Made by a program: the position numbers and the translations under genes. A stretch of DNA of 64,000 nucleotides from Synaphobranchus kaupii (Eukaryota > Chordata > Actinopteri > Anguilliformes > Synaphobranchidae), in contig CM056383.1 of NCBI GenBank assembly GCA_029718625.1, forward strand, positions 23,351,930 through 23,415,929. Direction: 5' to 3'. Below the pieces are notes generated by a model. That model was given only the letters and a program-made list of their open reading frames with translations, did no database searches and had not been told where the DNA came from. Positions 31,470 through 41,913 of the stretch are shown here, in pieces. Within the stretch, counting starts at the first letter, position 1. Each line of letters starts with the position of its first letter.

Positions 31470-32074
31470 GAACTGACAGTAGTGCCTGGCTCCCAAAACC
31501 GATGTCGACAGCCGGAAGTGACTAGGCACCTTGTTGACCGACGATGTCGCTGTAGTATCGACGTTCGTCGTTTTGCCAGGGCATATTATCGACGTTCGCC
31601 GTTTTGCCAGGGCATTCGTTGGTTGACAATTCCCTCCCCCTTTGGGCTATGAATTAACATTAAAATAAGGCGGGCTTTATTTTGCAGTGTGTGTTTTTAT
31701 AAAGACTAATTAAAGGTAACTTCTAACTTTGAAATGAGATACAGAGACACCTAACTTCGGCATTTGGGCTTCTTTCATTCATGTAGTTTAGCGAACGTAC
31801 TGTATGTGCGAACGGTAACTTTTAACTTTGAAATGAGACACCCATATGTGAAAGGTTTAAAAATTATATATGATCATACTTGCGAGGTTTTATAAAAATC
31901 ATGTTTATTAGGCTATATAGCCTATTTGTATACAATTATTATTGGCTACAATCTCTCAATGTTTAGGGAGTAGGCTACCATGTAGGGAACTATAGCCTAT
32001 AATTTAGTAAGAAATGTATGCTAGTTCTCTACCACATATTTATTTTAATATTTATATTATTTGTAAGTATTTAT

Positions 32075-32740
32075 TGTCATGGTTTGCGCCTGCCTTTCCT
32101 TAGTTCTGCGGTCATTTGTTCTTTTCTTTTCGACAGGGCAATCTATCAGATTTTTTCGTGTTCCACGCCGGGGTTTCCTTTCTTTCTGGCACTTAGTGAG
32201 TGCACCTGTTTCAGATTTCCTGTCTCTATTTAAGCCCAGGATTTCCTTCTTCCAGTGCTTGGTTGTTATTCGCTCATTTTGACACTAAGCCGGGTAAGGT
32301 ATAGGTAGGCACTTTAAGGAGACCTCTTTCCTCCATCACCTTGCTTTGGAGTTACGAGGGACTTGCCTTTCTGTGCTTTAGACACACATAGGATACACGT
32401 TTTCCTTGGCATTTTCTGTCCCTCGCTCCGGCTATCTTTCTAGTCTCTCAGAGACAGCTTTCTTTTCTGTTTCTCTCTATCGAGAGTGAGTGGTATTTTC
32501 CTTATGTTTAATTTCTTGAGCCTACGAGCCTCGTTCGCCTGATTATTTTCGGGTCGCTATTATTTCTCCCTTTTTTCAGTCTCCCCTGTATTACTCTCCT
32601 GTTTTGAGAATAGGAGCTGTTTTTTCGTTCTCTTTTTCTTCCCTATTCGCGGATTCTGTCTCATTCATTGGTGTTCTTATTTTGAACACTTTCGAAATCT
32701 CTTTAGTCGCATTTGGTCCACCATTCGCCTCCCCCTTAAA
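32075..32740 (+). mobile_element. solo LTR of the TGTCATGGTTTG family, 666 bp
   Basis: Starts TGTCATGGTTTGCGCC with TTTAT at 32070-32074 and at 32741-32745. Contains a tctatttaagccc promoter-like motif (about 32226) and ggtaaggtataggtaggc (about 32294), both shared with the LTR at 36599-37424. It ends cctcccccttaaa, a decayed CA end. No internal region. Confidence 0.75.
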
Positions 32741-32759
32741 TTTATTTATTTATACTTTT

Positions 32760-32955
32760 GTAAGTAGGCTATTGTAGCCTATATGGCATATGTGGTTTTT
32801 ATAGGATTTTTACAGACCTTTGCATATGGGCAGAGACAGCTAACCTAGTTGTTTGGGCTTCTTTTATTAGTGTCACCCCTCACAAATTCTATAGGTTAGC
32901 TAACGTAGGCTATGTGCGCAATCTTTGTGTATTAAGCTCTCTCGAGCTTAATACA
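32760..32955. other. AT-rich left part of the inverted-repeat element
   Basis: Repeats, with divergence, the motif seen at 31750-31815 (gagacagctaacctagtt, gggcttcttttattag), so the left arm contains a partial internal duplication. Confidence 0.5.
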
Positions 32956-32959
32956 TAAA

Positions 32960-33125
32960 CAGTGATGGCTTTGTGCTACGTTGGCCGCTTCTCCACAATG
33001 ACAAGTCAGTATATCAAACCGACCAGTCGCTTCTCCAAAATGGCAAGTCGCTCTCAAACCGACGAGTCGCTTGTCCACAACGGCGAGTCGCTTCTCCACA
33101 ATGCCAAGTCGGAATAAAACAGACA
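32960..33125. repeat. minisatellite array 1 (gagtcgcttctccacaa family)
   Basis: Alternating units ccgacgagtcgcttctccac, aacggcgagtcgctctcaaa. Same family as 37725-38010 and 39090-39355 (the latter inverted). Roughly 30-base half units. Confidence 0.8.
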
Positions 33126-33139
33126 CGTCTCGCTAGTAA

Positions 33140-34299
33140 AAAGACACTAGTCGGTCCCAAACTGATTCTTTTCACTGCATGTAGGTGTAACAGGATTAGT
33201 TATGCTTCCACTTGCCAATAATACTGTTTTAAAAAGTTTTTATGCTTTTATTATTCTAATATCCTGTATTATTCTCTGTAGCATGTCTCTCTGTATATTG
33301 TAGATTCTAATGTTTCTAGTGGGAGTCAGCATTGTAGCCTACACATTCATGTGCTGTCCTATTAGTTGGTGGCATTGGGGTTCTGGTAACCAAGGGTGAT
33401 CTGCGACGCTAACTTCGTTCCCAGTCTGTTAATGCCATGTAACCGGTAGGCTATGTAGCCTACAGTTATGAAGCCCATTTGATATATTTTACAAATAATA
33501 ATTATATAAGCTTCATAAATCGGCCATGAACATTAATGTATTGTTAAAGGGACTGGAAAGGGGCTGAAAAGTAGTTCAGTCAGGCCACTGTTGTTCAAAT
33601 AACTTTATTGACATTATGAACAATACATTTTAGGTTTGGCGGTATGGTTCTGTTCACCAAGCCCTCCCGCCCATCCACGCGAGCAAGCATGGGTATGGCG
33701 GCGAGGGCAGCTGCACAACCCCCATTAGGGTTACGCTAGAACAGAACTGCAGCACTGAGAATGGTTTTGACAGATTCCATTCAGTCAGTTATATATATAT
33801 ATATAAATGGCACTTTTAAGTGTCATTATCACAACAATTTACAAGGAACCGGGCCTGAAACCCCGTAGAGCATGTCTAGGGCGACAGTGGCAAGGAAAAA
33901 CTCCCTGCTGTTAGCAGGAAGAAACCTTGGGCAGAACCTGACTCTGAGGGGGAAGTCCATCCACAGCTGACTGGCACCGGTTACTAAATGCTGATTACGG
34001 AATAGAAATTTGTAGACCGAACATATGAAAATGTCAATGTATAAGAAGCCGGTGAGGAAGACTGATTGAAGCCCGGCAGGTGCATCATAGCTGGGTACAT
34101 GCATGGAGCTGGAGCTGACCGTCTGCTTCTGGAGAACGATGTTTGTTGATCTATAGCTACCGCTCCGGCGGATGCCGAAGTGGGAAGGAGAGAGGAAAAG
34201 AAATCAGTAGGCACTCGAAAAATGTTAGTGATTCATGCAGGAGCGATATAGGCTAGGTGTATGTGCGCAATGGGAAACTGAAGAGGATGGAGCTGGGGT

Positions 34300-34302
<3 letters not shown>
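33140..34302. other. no gene; dispersed repeat on the minus strand
   Basis: Around 33860-33940 the sequence gcatgtctagggcgacagtg and gcaaggaaaaactccctgct is a widespread fish repeat. A (TA)n tract lies at 33789-33806. The motif cgttcccagtctgttaatgc at 33413 recurs at 36137, suggesting an insertion between the two or an internal duplication. Confidence 0.45.

Positions 34303-34336
<34 letters not shown>
34303..34336. repeat. 34-base poly-G tract
   Basis: An uninterrupted run of 34 G. It is the longest homopolymer in the window, likely G-quadruplex-forming and prone to assembly error. Confidence 0.95.
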
Positions 34337-34338
<2 letters not shown>

Positions 34339-34439
34339 TGTGTGCAGCGGGTGTGCTGACAGGGGATCCACCATGGTAGGGCGAGGCGGTTAAATAGACC
34401 GCCTTGTTATGTGAATGGACTGATGGGTGAATCGTCACT

Positions 34440-35540
34440 ACTCGGCTGAGCTGTCAGCTGATTAACTATGGCCGGGTTTCACTCTTGTGACCTGCCTGAA
34501 CTGACGCTATGCTCGATTTAAAATAACTATAAATTATCACAGAAATTATAACACACATCTCAAGTTAGACATAAAATCTGTATTGAAAAAACCTCAGGGT
34601 TGTGTGGTCTTGGTCGGGACCGCGCCATCACCCCGCCTCCCCCTTACAGGCACATGGATTGGATCACACTGGCATTATGCATCCATGGTTGATCGAATTG
34701 GGTAGGCTACTGTGAAATGCTCAGGAAGCATATCAGATAACTAAAAATAGCTAGCTAGTATAATAGCTACTGAGCATAACAGATTTACCGGTCCTGGGGC
34801 CGCATGTAGCAAAGTTTGTGAATCCGCACTAAATATGTAACATGTTGGGCTTATATACTACCTGAAGGAGGATGTAAGCTTTATAATGATACCCAAATGA
34901 TCTCTCTAATCCAAATATCAAGCGAGTTTGTCCCATTATATTTGTTATTCAATCAAACCATGTTTTTGAGAAAAACCCCTTCAAAGTTCAGCCGCAAAAG
35001 TTGCATTAACGTTACTGGAGAGAAACTTTCCTGGGTCTCATAACCGAAAAAACGAAACTCCAGTGTTAGCTTGTCATATTACGTTTAAATGCTTCAAAAC
35101 TATAGTTTCATATTGGATTTGACATCAAGACATGCAGATAATGAAAGCTAAGACATTTTTTGAGTAAAATGAGATGAAACTGAATAACTTTCATTAGCTT
35201 GTTGCCGCAAAAGCACAATATTTTGTGACTGGTTACAAGCTGGCTATAACGTTAACTACGGTGTTGATGACTGATGCTACACCAGCGCAACCACCTGTGC
35301 CCACCCGCCAAAACTAAACTAGCTCGTCAGGTTGTCCATAAAATGTGATGAAAAACAATGGACTACATTACAATGGCAACTATATCAAACATATATTATT
35401 ACAGCAGCAGACTAGGATACTCTATTATTTACTGAGATTATAGCTAACATTACGCATACCAATTTCGGTAAATTGGCAGCAGTCCAAGCTAGCAACTTAC
35501 CAGTTGCAGCAGGTTCCTCTTCCTGGTGATGGCCACCGAT
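34440..35540. other. no recognisable gene
   Basis: AT-rich, taacgttact-type motifs. No assigned repeat. Confidence 0.35.
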
Positions 35541-35551
35541 GTCATCTGGGA

Positions 35552-35841
35552 TTAGGGGGTAGAGAGGGCACAACCCAGCAACAAGCTTGAGGAATTTGGG
35601 CAAGCCAAATTGTTATAATTCTGAAAGTTGTCCGGCTTTGTAAAATGGTCGCTGCACAAGCGGGTGTTTGCGCTGAGCTTGCCATTGTAGCAATAACGTT
35701 AGCTTTCCAAAAACGCCACCCATTTCTTTTGAATTTCAGAATCTTGAGGAAACGAGAAAAAAATTACACGTAGCATTACCCTCGACCTCATCCTCTGTTT
35801 GTGCATCCAGGGAGGGCACATACACGGGGTATATGCGGCAT
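35552..35841 (-). pseudogene. broken THAP domain
   Basis: Reading the minus strand: MPHIPRVCALPGCTNRG, then in another frame FFSFPQDSEIQKKWVAFLES, a TAA, and in the same frame NGKLSANTRLCSDHFTKPDN. All hallmarks are present: C-x4-C (CALPGC), FSFP, the tryptophan, and C-x2-H (LCSDHF). A frame change near 35798 and an in-frame stop near 35690 break it. Alternatively, a short intron explains the first break. Third THAP remnant in the window; it lies inside the 31477-39765 inverted-repeat element. Confidence 0.75.
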
Positions 35842-35849
35842 GCTTGCAA

Positions 35850-36300
35850 TGCAAACGGAGGCGATAATGACAACTAAGTTATAACTTTTAGCTCTAGGGC
35901 TAAAGTAGCCTTGCTAGCTGGACAGCTAGGTAGCACCACTACGAAGGGATAGAGAAGGTGGGAGAAATGAAATAACAGGTTGAAGAAGGAGAGAGACTGG
36001 GAGAGGGATTAAGAACTGAAAAATATCAAAATACAATAACATTCGCTAGCTAGCTAATGTAAATGGATTTTAGTCTTTTTTGTCTTTTGTCTTTCTTTTC
36101 CTTTTTAAAATTCTATGTAGGGTATCATACTTGGTTCCCAGTCCGTTAATGCCATCTAACCGTTGAACTGCTGCTGTCATTGAGAGATCCCTGAGAGTGT
36201 TTTCTATGTGTTTTAATTCAGGTGTTGGAATTCAGCAACAATTAACGGTAACATTTGACAGACTTGGGCATCTTCATTACCCACACAACACAACCCAGAC
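35850..36300. other. no recognisable gene
   Basis: Contains cttggttcccagtccgttaa (36132), a repeat of 33413, and tagctagc tracts. Confidence 0.4.
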
Positions 36301-36355
36301 AAGATACGGTCAGTTACACTAGGCCTATATAAAGATATTTCTCCCTGTGATATAA

Positions 36356-37665
36356 ATGCATAGGCTACAGAACATACTTAAACTCTTATCAGAAAACCTG
36401 AGAGATGTAGCATGTTTGGTATCTGTGAGGAGTGCAATGGAGCTGTTATGTAGGCTAATGACCAAACAATGCCCAATACCATGCTGTTCTGGTGAAGAAA
36501 CCATAGAACATATTTTACTCAAATGTCCCTGGTCAAGAATAGTCCTAGATAGCAATGTCTGGCATTGGACTGAAAACAGAGACTACTTTTGCATATGGTA
36601 TAATGGGGAGAGTCGGGTTCGGAGGACCAGATGCAACAGAAGGGAATCTTAAAATTTCCACAAGTGGAAACCACAGGAACGGACAAGTCTCCGTAAAAAG
36701 GGAAGGAATAAAAGGAGAAAACAAACAGGCTCCCACTCTCAAACAAGAGAACAAATTGGGGGGAGACTGGGACAGAGGAGAGAATGAAGCGACCCACAGA
36801 TAATCGGGCGAATTAACTTGTAGGCACGAGAGTAGATAGACGGAAGGATTCACCTCTCACTCTCAATATAAGAGAGGAAACTAAGGGGATGTGAACGAAA
36901 AACTAAAGATAAATTATATCGACCCGGTTAATGGGTGAAAAGACTTGTAGGCTCGAGTGTAAACAAAGATAAAGGAAAGAGAAAAAGACCTCTCGCTCAA
37001 TTAAAGAAAGCAGTCAGTAGAGAGGTAGAAGACAAAACTGTCTCAGAGGGACTGGAAAGGGAAAACCAAAACGAAGGATAGAAAGTGCAAAAGAGAAAGG
37101 AAGAATCCTAAAAGGAACTCTAATGCACTTAAGGCAAGTCCCACATTACTCCAAAGCAATGTGATGGGGCAAAGTGGTCTCCTTAAGTTCCTAACTCCTA
37201 TACCGTACCGGCTTTGTGTCAAAATGCAAGACAACATGGAAGCGCCGAGACAGGAAGACGCGGAGCTTAAATAGCCGGCGGAAGAGCAGAACAGGTGGGT
37301 TCAATAAGTGCCGAGACAGAGCGAAAGCCCAGAACAGACGACGGAAAAATGAAGAAAGAGCGCCCTCAAGCCGCTCCGTGGGAGAATGACCGCAGAAATA
37401 ACAGAAGACTGCCAAACCATGACATATGGAATATTTGAAGGCAATAGCCTGGGTAAAAAGAAACAGAATTGTTATGGTTAGCCTAATAATATGTAGGCTA
37501 TTGTTAAAATGAAATTGTTGAATCAAGATCACTACAGAACAGACAAGACAAAGCACATCCTTCCCATAATGTAGCAGCTATCCCTAGTATTATTCCAGCA
37601 GACACCGTACTAAAACAAATAATAACAGAACTAAAAAGAAGGACTCTTGAAAGAAAAGGGTAATT
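36356..37665 (+). pseudogene. LINE C-terminal zinc-knuckle fragment split by a solo LTR
   Basis: The frame from 36356 reads LCRLMTKQCPIPCCSGEETI and EHILLKCPWSRIVLDSNVWHW, the RT C-terminal zinc-binding motif (CxxC ... H...C) of LINEs. At 36598 it meets the LTR, and after the LTR (37430) the reading continues through GIFEGNSLGKKK, then loses the frame. The fragment is 5'-truncated. LINE clade is not determined; the motif is typical of CR1/RTE-like families. Confidence 0.55.
36599..37424 (-). mobile_element. solo LTR of the TGTCATGGTTTG family, 826 bp
   Basis: On the minus strand it begins TGTCATGGTTTGGCAG and ends cccattata; perfect TATGG duplications lie at 36594-36598 and 37425-37429. Shares with 32075-32740 the ctatttaagctc promoter-like motif, tgacac-aagccggtacggt and the ggagacc segment. 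It splits a LINE-derived frame. Confidence 0.85.
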
Positions 37666-37724
37666 CTTTGGAGAATAATGAAACTGTATAAGTTATTCAT
37701 CTTGCTTTTATGTGTATTGTCCCT

Positions 37725-38010
37725 CAAACCGATGAGTCGCTTCCTCACAACGGCGAGTTGCAGTCAAGCCGATGAGTCGCTTCCTCACAACGGCGAGTTG
37801 CAGTCAAGCCGATGAGTCGCTTCCTCACAACGGCGAGTTGCAGTCAAGCCGATGAGTCGCTTCTCCACAACGGCGAGTCGCTCTCAAACCGACAAGTCGC
37901 CTGTCCAGAACGGCGAGTCGCTCTCAAACCGACGAGTCGCTTGTCCAGAACGGCAAGTCGCTCTCAAACCGACGAGTCGCGTCTCCACAACAGCGAGTCG
38001 AAATAACATG
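37725..38010. repeat. minisatellite array 2
   Basis: About five 39-41-base units, first three nearly identical: gatgagtcgcttcctcacaa plus cggcgagttgcagtcaagcc. The later units change to ctccacaacggcgagtcgctc and gacgagtcgcttgtccagaa. The open frames here (60-90 codons) are repeat artefacts. Confidence 0.9.
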
Positions 38011-38330
38011 ATATGTATGATGATAGTGGAGGGGAGACATGCTGGCATGGGTGTGTCGGATACCTCTGCGCAGTCTGCGGGACTTCAGGGGGCCGAGGGC
38101 TTTGACTCTGGCTGGTGATGCTGGTGACTAGCTGGCTAGCTAGGCTAGCAAACTGTTATTTAAAGCAAGTTAAAGCTTGTTGACTGTAGGCTCATTTTAA
38201 GCTGTAGGCTGGTTTAAAATAAAAACAATGTGAAAAAAGTAAGCAACACTGCTTGTATAATTCATGGGTCTAATCAGATCAGAACAACATCATTTGCCAT
38301 GGCATCTGAAGTGAGCTATACAGTAGAACC
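38011..38330. other. no recognisable gene
   Basis: Short frames only; tagctggctagctag tract at 38131. Confidence 0.4.
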
Positions 38331-38334
38331 ACCT

Positions 38335-38545
38335 ACAGTGCTCTCCATAATGTTTGGGACAAAGACATATCTTTTCCTGATTTGGTTCTGTACTCCACAA
38401 TTATAGATTTGTAATGAAACAATTCACATGTGGTTAAAGTGCAGATTCTCAGGCCTTTTATTAAAGGATATTATTATACATTTTGTTTTCACCATGTAGA
38501 AATTACAGCACTGTTTATACATAGCCCCGAATTAGCCTATACATA
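38335..38545. mobile_element. Tc1/mariner-like remnant
   Basis: The start cagtgctctccataatgttt followed by gggacaaagacat is a familiar fish Tc1/mariner terminus. About 200 bases remain, with no transposase. Confidence 0.45.
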
Positions 38546-39080
38546 TATGATTTTTATTATCCACATTATATTCTTAAAAAAAAATGTAGCCTACTTCCAT
38601 TAGAAAATAAACTTTATTTTGAAGGAAAAAAAATCTCTAGAATAAGAGGGCATACGATATTACACACAGATCTGTGTGCTATCATATCTAGGCCACTACC
38701 AATATAAATGTGACTAATGAATCCATACCTGCTCTGAGCCAGCCTCAAAGCTGGTTTGTTAGCATCAATATAAATGTCACACACCTCCTCCCCTTTTAAC
38801 ACTTTTGTTGTCATCCTTGAAAATAAATTACATTTGTCAGAGAAATAGACATGTTTGTATTTTTACGATCTAGAGTTAGCTTGCTGTTAGCAAAATAATG
38901 TTTGGTCTGCTGCTCTTGTCCATCTTCACGCAAATAACTGGGATGAATAAGGTGAGACTGTGCCATCTCGTGGTCAAATTAATGAATTGCATGCTGTGCC
39001 GTCTAGCTCTGCCCATTATGATAGCACAGCAGTGGTGGCAAACTGGTGGTAGTGGTGACTGTTCTGGGACGCGACATTTG
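38546..39080. other. no recognisable gene
   Basis: AT-rich; includes the inner edge of minisatellite array 3. Confidence 0.4.
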
Positions 39081-39089
39081 GTAGAGTGA

Positions 39090-39355
39090 AAATAATCAGT
39101 TTGGTAGAGAGACGTGTCTGTTTTATTCCGACTTGCCATTGTGGAGAAGCGATTTGCCATTGTAGAGAAGCAACTCATCGGTTTGAGAGCGACTCGCCAT
39201 TGTGGAGAAGTGCCTCGTCGGTGTGAGACCGACTCGCCGTTCTGGACAAGCGACTCGTCGGTTTGAGAGCGACTCGCCATTGTGGAGAAGTGCCTCGTCG
39301 GTGTGAGACCGACTCGCCGTTCTGGACAAGTGACTCGTCGGTTTGAGAGCGACCT
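39090..39355. repeat. minisatellite array 3 (inverted)
   Basis: Reverse-strand units ctcgccattgtggagaag, cgactcgtcggtttgagag; a 120-base higher-order unit is duplicated (about 39180-39240 and 39270-39330). Adjacent to the right terminal inverted repeat, as array 1 is to the left. Confidence 0.85.
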
Positions 39356-39772
39356 TTCACATATGGGTGTCTCATTTCAAAGTTAAAAGTTACCGTTCGT
39401 ACATAGCCTAAGTTCGCTAAACTACATGAATAAAAGAAGCCAAAATGCCAAAGTTAGCTGTCTCTGTATCTCGTTTCAAAGTTAGAAGTTACCTTTAATT
39501 TGTCTTTATGTTGTAAAAACACACACTGCAAAACAAAGCCCACCCCATTTTAATATGTTAATTCATAGCCCGACGGGGGAGGGAATTGTCAACAGACGAA
39601 TGCCCTGGCAAAACGGCGAACGTCGATAATATGCCCTGGCAAAACGACGAACGTCAATACTACAGGGACGTCGTCCATCAACAAAGCCCCTGGGGGACGG
39701 TCTCTGACAAGGCGCCTAGTCACTTCCAGCCGTCGACGTCGGTTTTGGGAGGCAGGTGTCACTCAGAACTGA

Positions 39773-39980
39773 AGCAATGTTGCTCCAGGGCTGCTCTGGC
39801 AAATTCCTGCTATTTCCTGATGATCCTACATACTTCCTGCAGCTGATTTGAAATTATGATATGAAATAATTATTTGATGCAGACATTACCAGAGACATTT
39901 TTTCTTAAAATGACATCAATTTAAAAACACAGGGAAATCATGACATGAAATTACACCTTCATTACCACTTCTGCCAACAT
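39773..39980. other. no recognisable gene
   Basis: Short AT-rich flank between the inverted-repeat element and a MITE. Confidence 0.4.
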
Positions 39981-39983
39981 TAA

Positions 39984-40211
39984 AGGGGCTACTGTATATC
40001 TAACGTTCAGAAAATTCTTGTCATTACTGACACCGGTGGCCGTAAGTGAACTGCAGTCTGTTCTGTGACTGCAGCAGCAGGAGAGGGAACGTACTCTGAA
40101 GCGTGCTTAGATGTCACATTCACAAAATGATTTTCCTGGCAAACCCGACCCGTAGGCTCTTATACGCAACGGAGAAAGTCGGGGAAGGTCAAAATCTTAC
40201 ATATAGCCCCT
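39984..40211. mobile_element. 228-bp TTAA MITE
   Basis: Ends AGGGGCTACTGTATA and TACATATAGCCCCT are inverted repeats; TTAA lies at 39980-39983 and 40212-40215. Non-coding. Fourth TTAA-flanked element in this window. Confidence 0.75.
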
Positions 40212-40215
40212 TTAA

Positions 40216-40428
40216 ATCCATCTTAAAAAAATATCTTGCTTATATTTTAAATGCACTAAACTCAGGTGGAGCGGGCAACCACACTGCTTTGTTTAGCTGC
40301 ACTGAAAATTGTGATGTACCACACAGGTGCAGGCAGCTCACCATTAATTAAGAAAAAAACATCCCAGCATGCATAGAGTCCTTTAAAAAAATTCTGTACA
40401 AGCCTGGTTGTCTATAATTATAGCTAGC
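40216..40428. other. no recognisable gene
   Basis: AT-rich spacer. Confidence 0.4.
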
Positions 40429-40605
40429 ATGGCTGCAAGAGGAGACCTCAGAGGGGTAATTGTTGGTGCGTGTTTGGTGGGGGCTTCGGTGACCAAGACA
40501 ACACAACTTGTTGACGTTTCAACAACTATATGTAAGGTGATCTCAGCATGGAATCCCAAGGCAAAGACATCATCAGATGTCTTTCCCATGGAACAGTGGG
40601 CTTAA
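40429..40605 (+). pseudogene. Tc1-like transposase helix-turn-helix fragment
   Basis: Encodes MAARGDLRGVIVGACLVGAS then VTKTTQLVDVSTTICKVISAW. It matches the first helix-turn-helix of a fish Tc1 clade I know in the form RGxIVGARLAGASVxKTAxL-xGVSRxTVSKVMSAW. The frame then reads KTSSDVFPMEQWA and stops. The DDE domain is absent. Not the Sleeping Beauty type of 25416-26517. Confidence 0.65.
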
Positions 40606-41138
40606 GCACATACATCAGCACCGTGACGTCCATTCATTAATTCAGATTGTAAGGTAAAGCACACAAGCAACTGCAGATCAGTTCTAAATCACTAGCTGTA
40701 ATTGTGCTTGTGTTAACAGAGATACATTTCACCAACTGTTTCAAAGACTAAGCAATGTGAAATATTGCCATTGGCCAGCAAGGTTCATTGCAGTAGGGTC
40801 TGAACTGCAGCATTAAACTATGTCGATACCCCCCTCGTGAAGTGTTGACACGGACAAAGGCAATGAAAATGATGGAGGAATAGATGAGCCATACAAAAGA
40901 TGGGAGCAACCTGTGTTTGCGCCTTTATAAAACGGTCTTACGATGAACTTCAACATCTTATCAGTATCTTCAACAGTGGCTTATGTAGAAAACCATGACT
41001 AAGTAGTAGTTATAAAATCCCACTTTGATGTGGATACAATCATATATCCACATTTAAACTAGAAGTAAGTTAATTACCTGCTGGTTATGTGGAGGTACTG
41101 CACAATTGAGGGCTGCATGTGAATCCCTGAAGTGAGTT
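40606..41138. other. no recognisable gene
   Basis: AT-rich; ends in the target duplication of the hAT element. Confidence 0.4.
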
Positions 41139-41146
41139 GTGTAGAC

Positions 41147-41905
41147 CAGTGGTTCCCAACGTCGGTCCTCGGGGACCACTGTGTATGCTGGTTTTCGTTC
41201 CAACCACAATTGCAATCCCAAAATTCTAACAAGCTGTTAATTTTTCTTAATTAGTTGCTTTTCATGTTTAGAGGGATTAGCCTATTTACCCTCTTAAGCC
41301 ACATCATGTCAGAAATAGCTAAGCATGCCATGAAGAATAAAATTCCTGTGTTCCTAATGTGCTTATTGGGCTATATTGCAAATAGGTAACATTTTTTTAA
41401 ATGATCAAATTAAAGACTGAGGTGAATCAATTGGCTCCTAATTAGGTAGTTGAACACGTGTGTGTTTAAGTTCCCTCATCATTTGTTTCTTAAATGTATT
41501 AACACAATGCAGGTTTGGCTCATCATTCTCTTTGTCTTTTCTTCATTATTTATCAAATGGTTCGTTTTAGTGGCCATGTGTCCACAATTTCACCAATTAG
41601 GAGCATATTGATTCACCTCAGTCTTTAATTTTAATCAGTTAAAAAATGGGTTTTTTTGCCCCTCTTTTTGTAATTATTTGCAATATAGCACAATAAACAA
41701 AGAGAATATTGGACTTTTATTATTCATGACATGCATAGCTATTGCTAACATAATGTGGCTTAAGAAGGTAAATAATCCTTCTAAATATGACAAACACCTA
41801 ATTAAGAACAATTGACAGCTTGTTAAAATTCCGGGATTGCAATTGTGGTTGGAACGAAAACCAGCATACACAGTGGTCCCAGAGGACCGACGTTGGGAAC
41901 CACTG
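41147..41905. mobile_element. hAT-type MITE with perfect 8-bp target duplication
   Basis: Termini CAGTGGTTCCCAACGTCGGTC and its inverse at 41905; GTGTAGAC lies at 41139-41146 and 41906-41913. Inverted repeats of more than 100 bases (gtatgctggttttcgttcca / tggaacgaaaaccagcatac). Non-coding. The 61615-62106 block is a degenerate partial copy. Confidence 0.9.
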
Positions 41906-41913
41906 GTGTAGAC

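Larger units (their letters stand above)
31477..39765. mobile_element. candidate 8.3-kb inverted-repeat element with minisatellite arrays
   Basis: The first ~380 bases (31477-31860) match the reverse complement of 39350-39765: CTCCCAAAACCGAYGTCGAC, ccagggcatattatcgacgtt, and cacccatatgtgaaagg. GAACTGA flanks both sides (31470-31476 and 39766-39772), so a 7-9-bp duplication is plausible. Three arrays of one minisatellite (32960-33125, 37725-38010, 39090-39355) lie inside. The interior also holds two solo LTRs, a LINE fragment, a poly-G tract and a THAP fossil. No complete transposase. Long inverted repeats with internal arrays recall Mutator-like elements; THAP recalls P-like or Kolobok elements. 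Unclassified. Confidence 0.6.

Noticed and set aside
37725..38010. CRISPR-like array of regularly repeated units
   Set aside because: Units and 'spacers' are both repetitive and lack unique spacers; this is a minisatellite in a eukaryotic genome.
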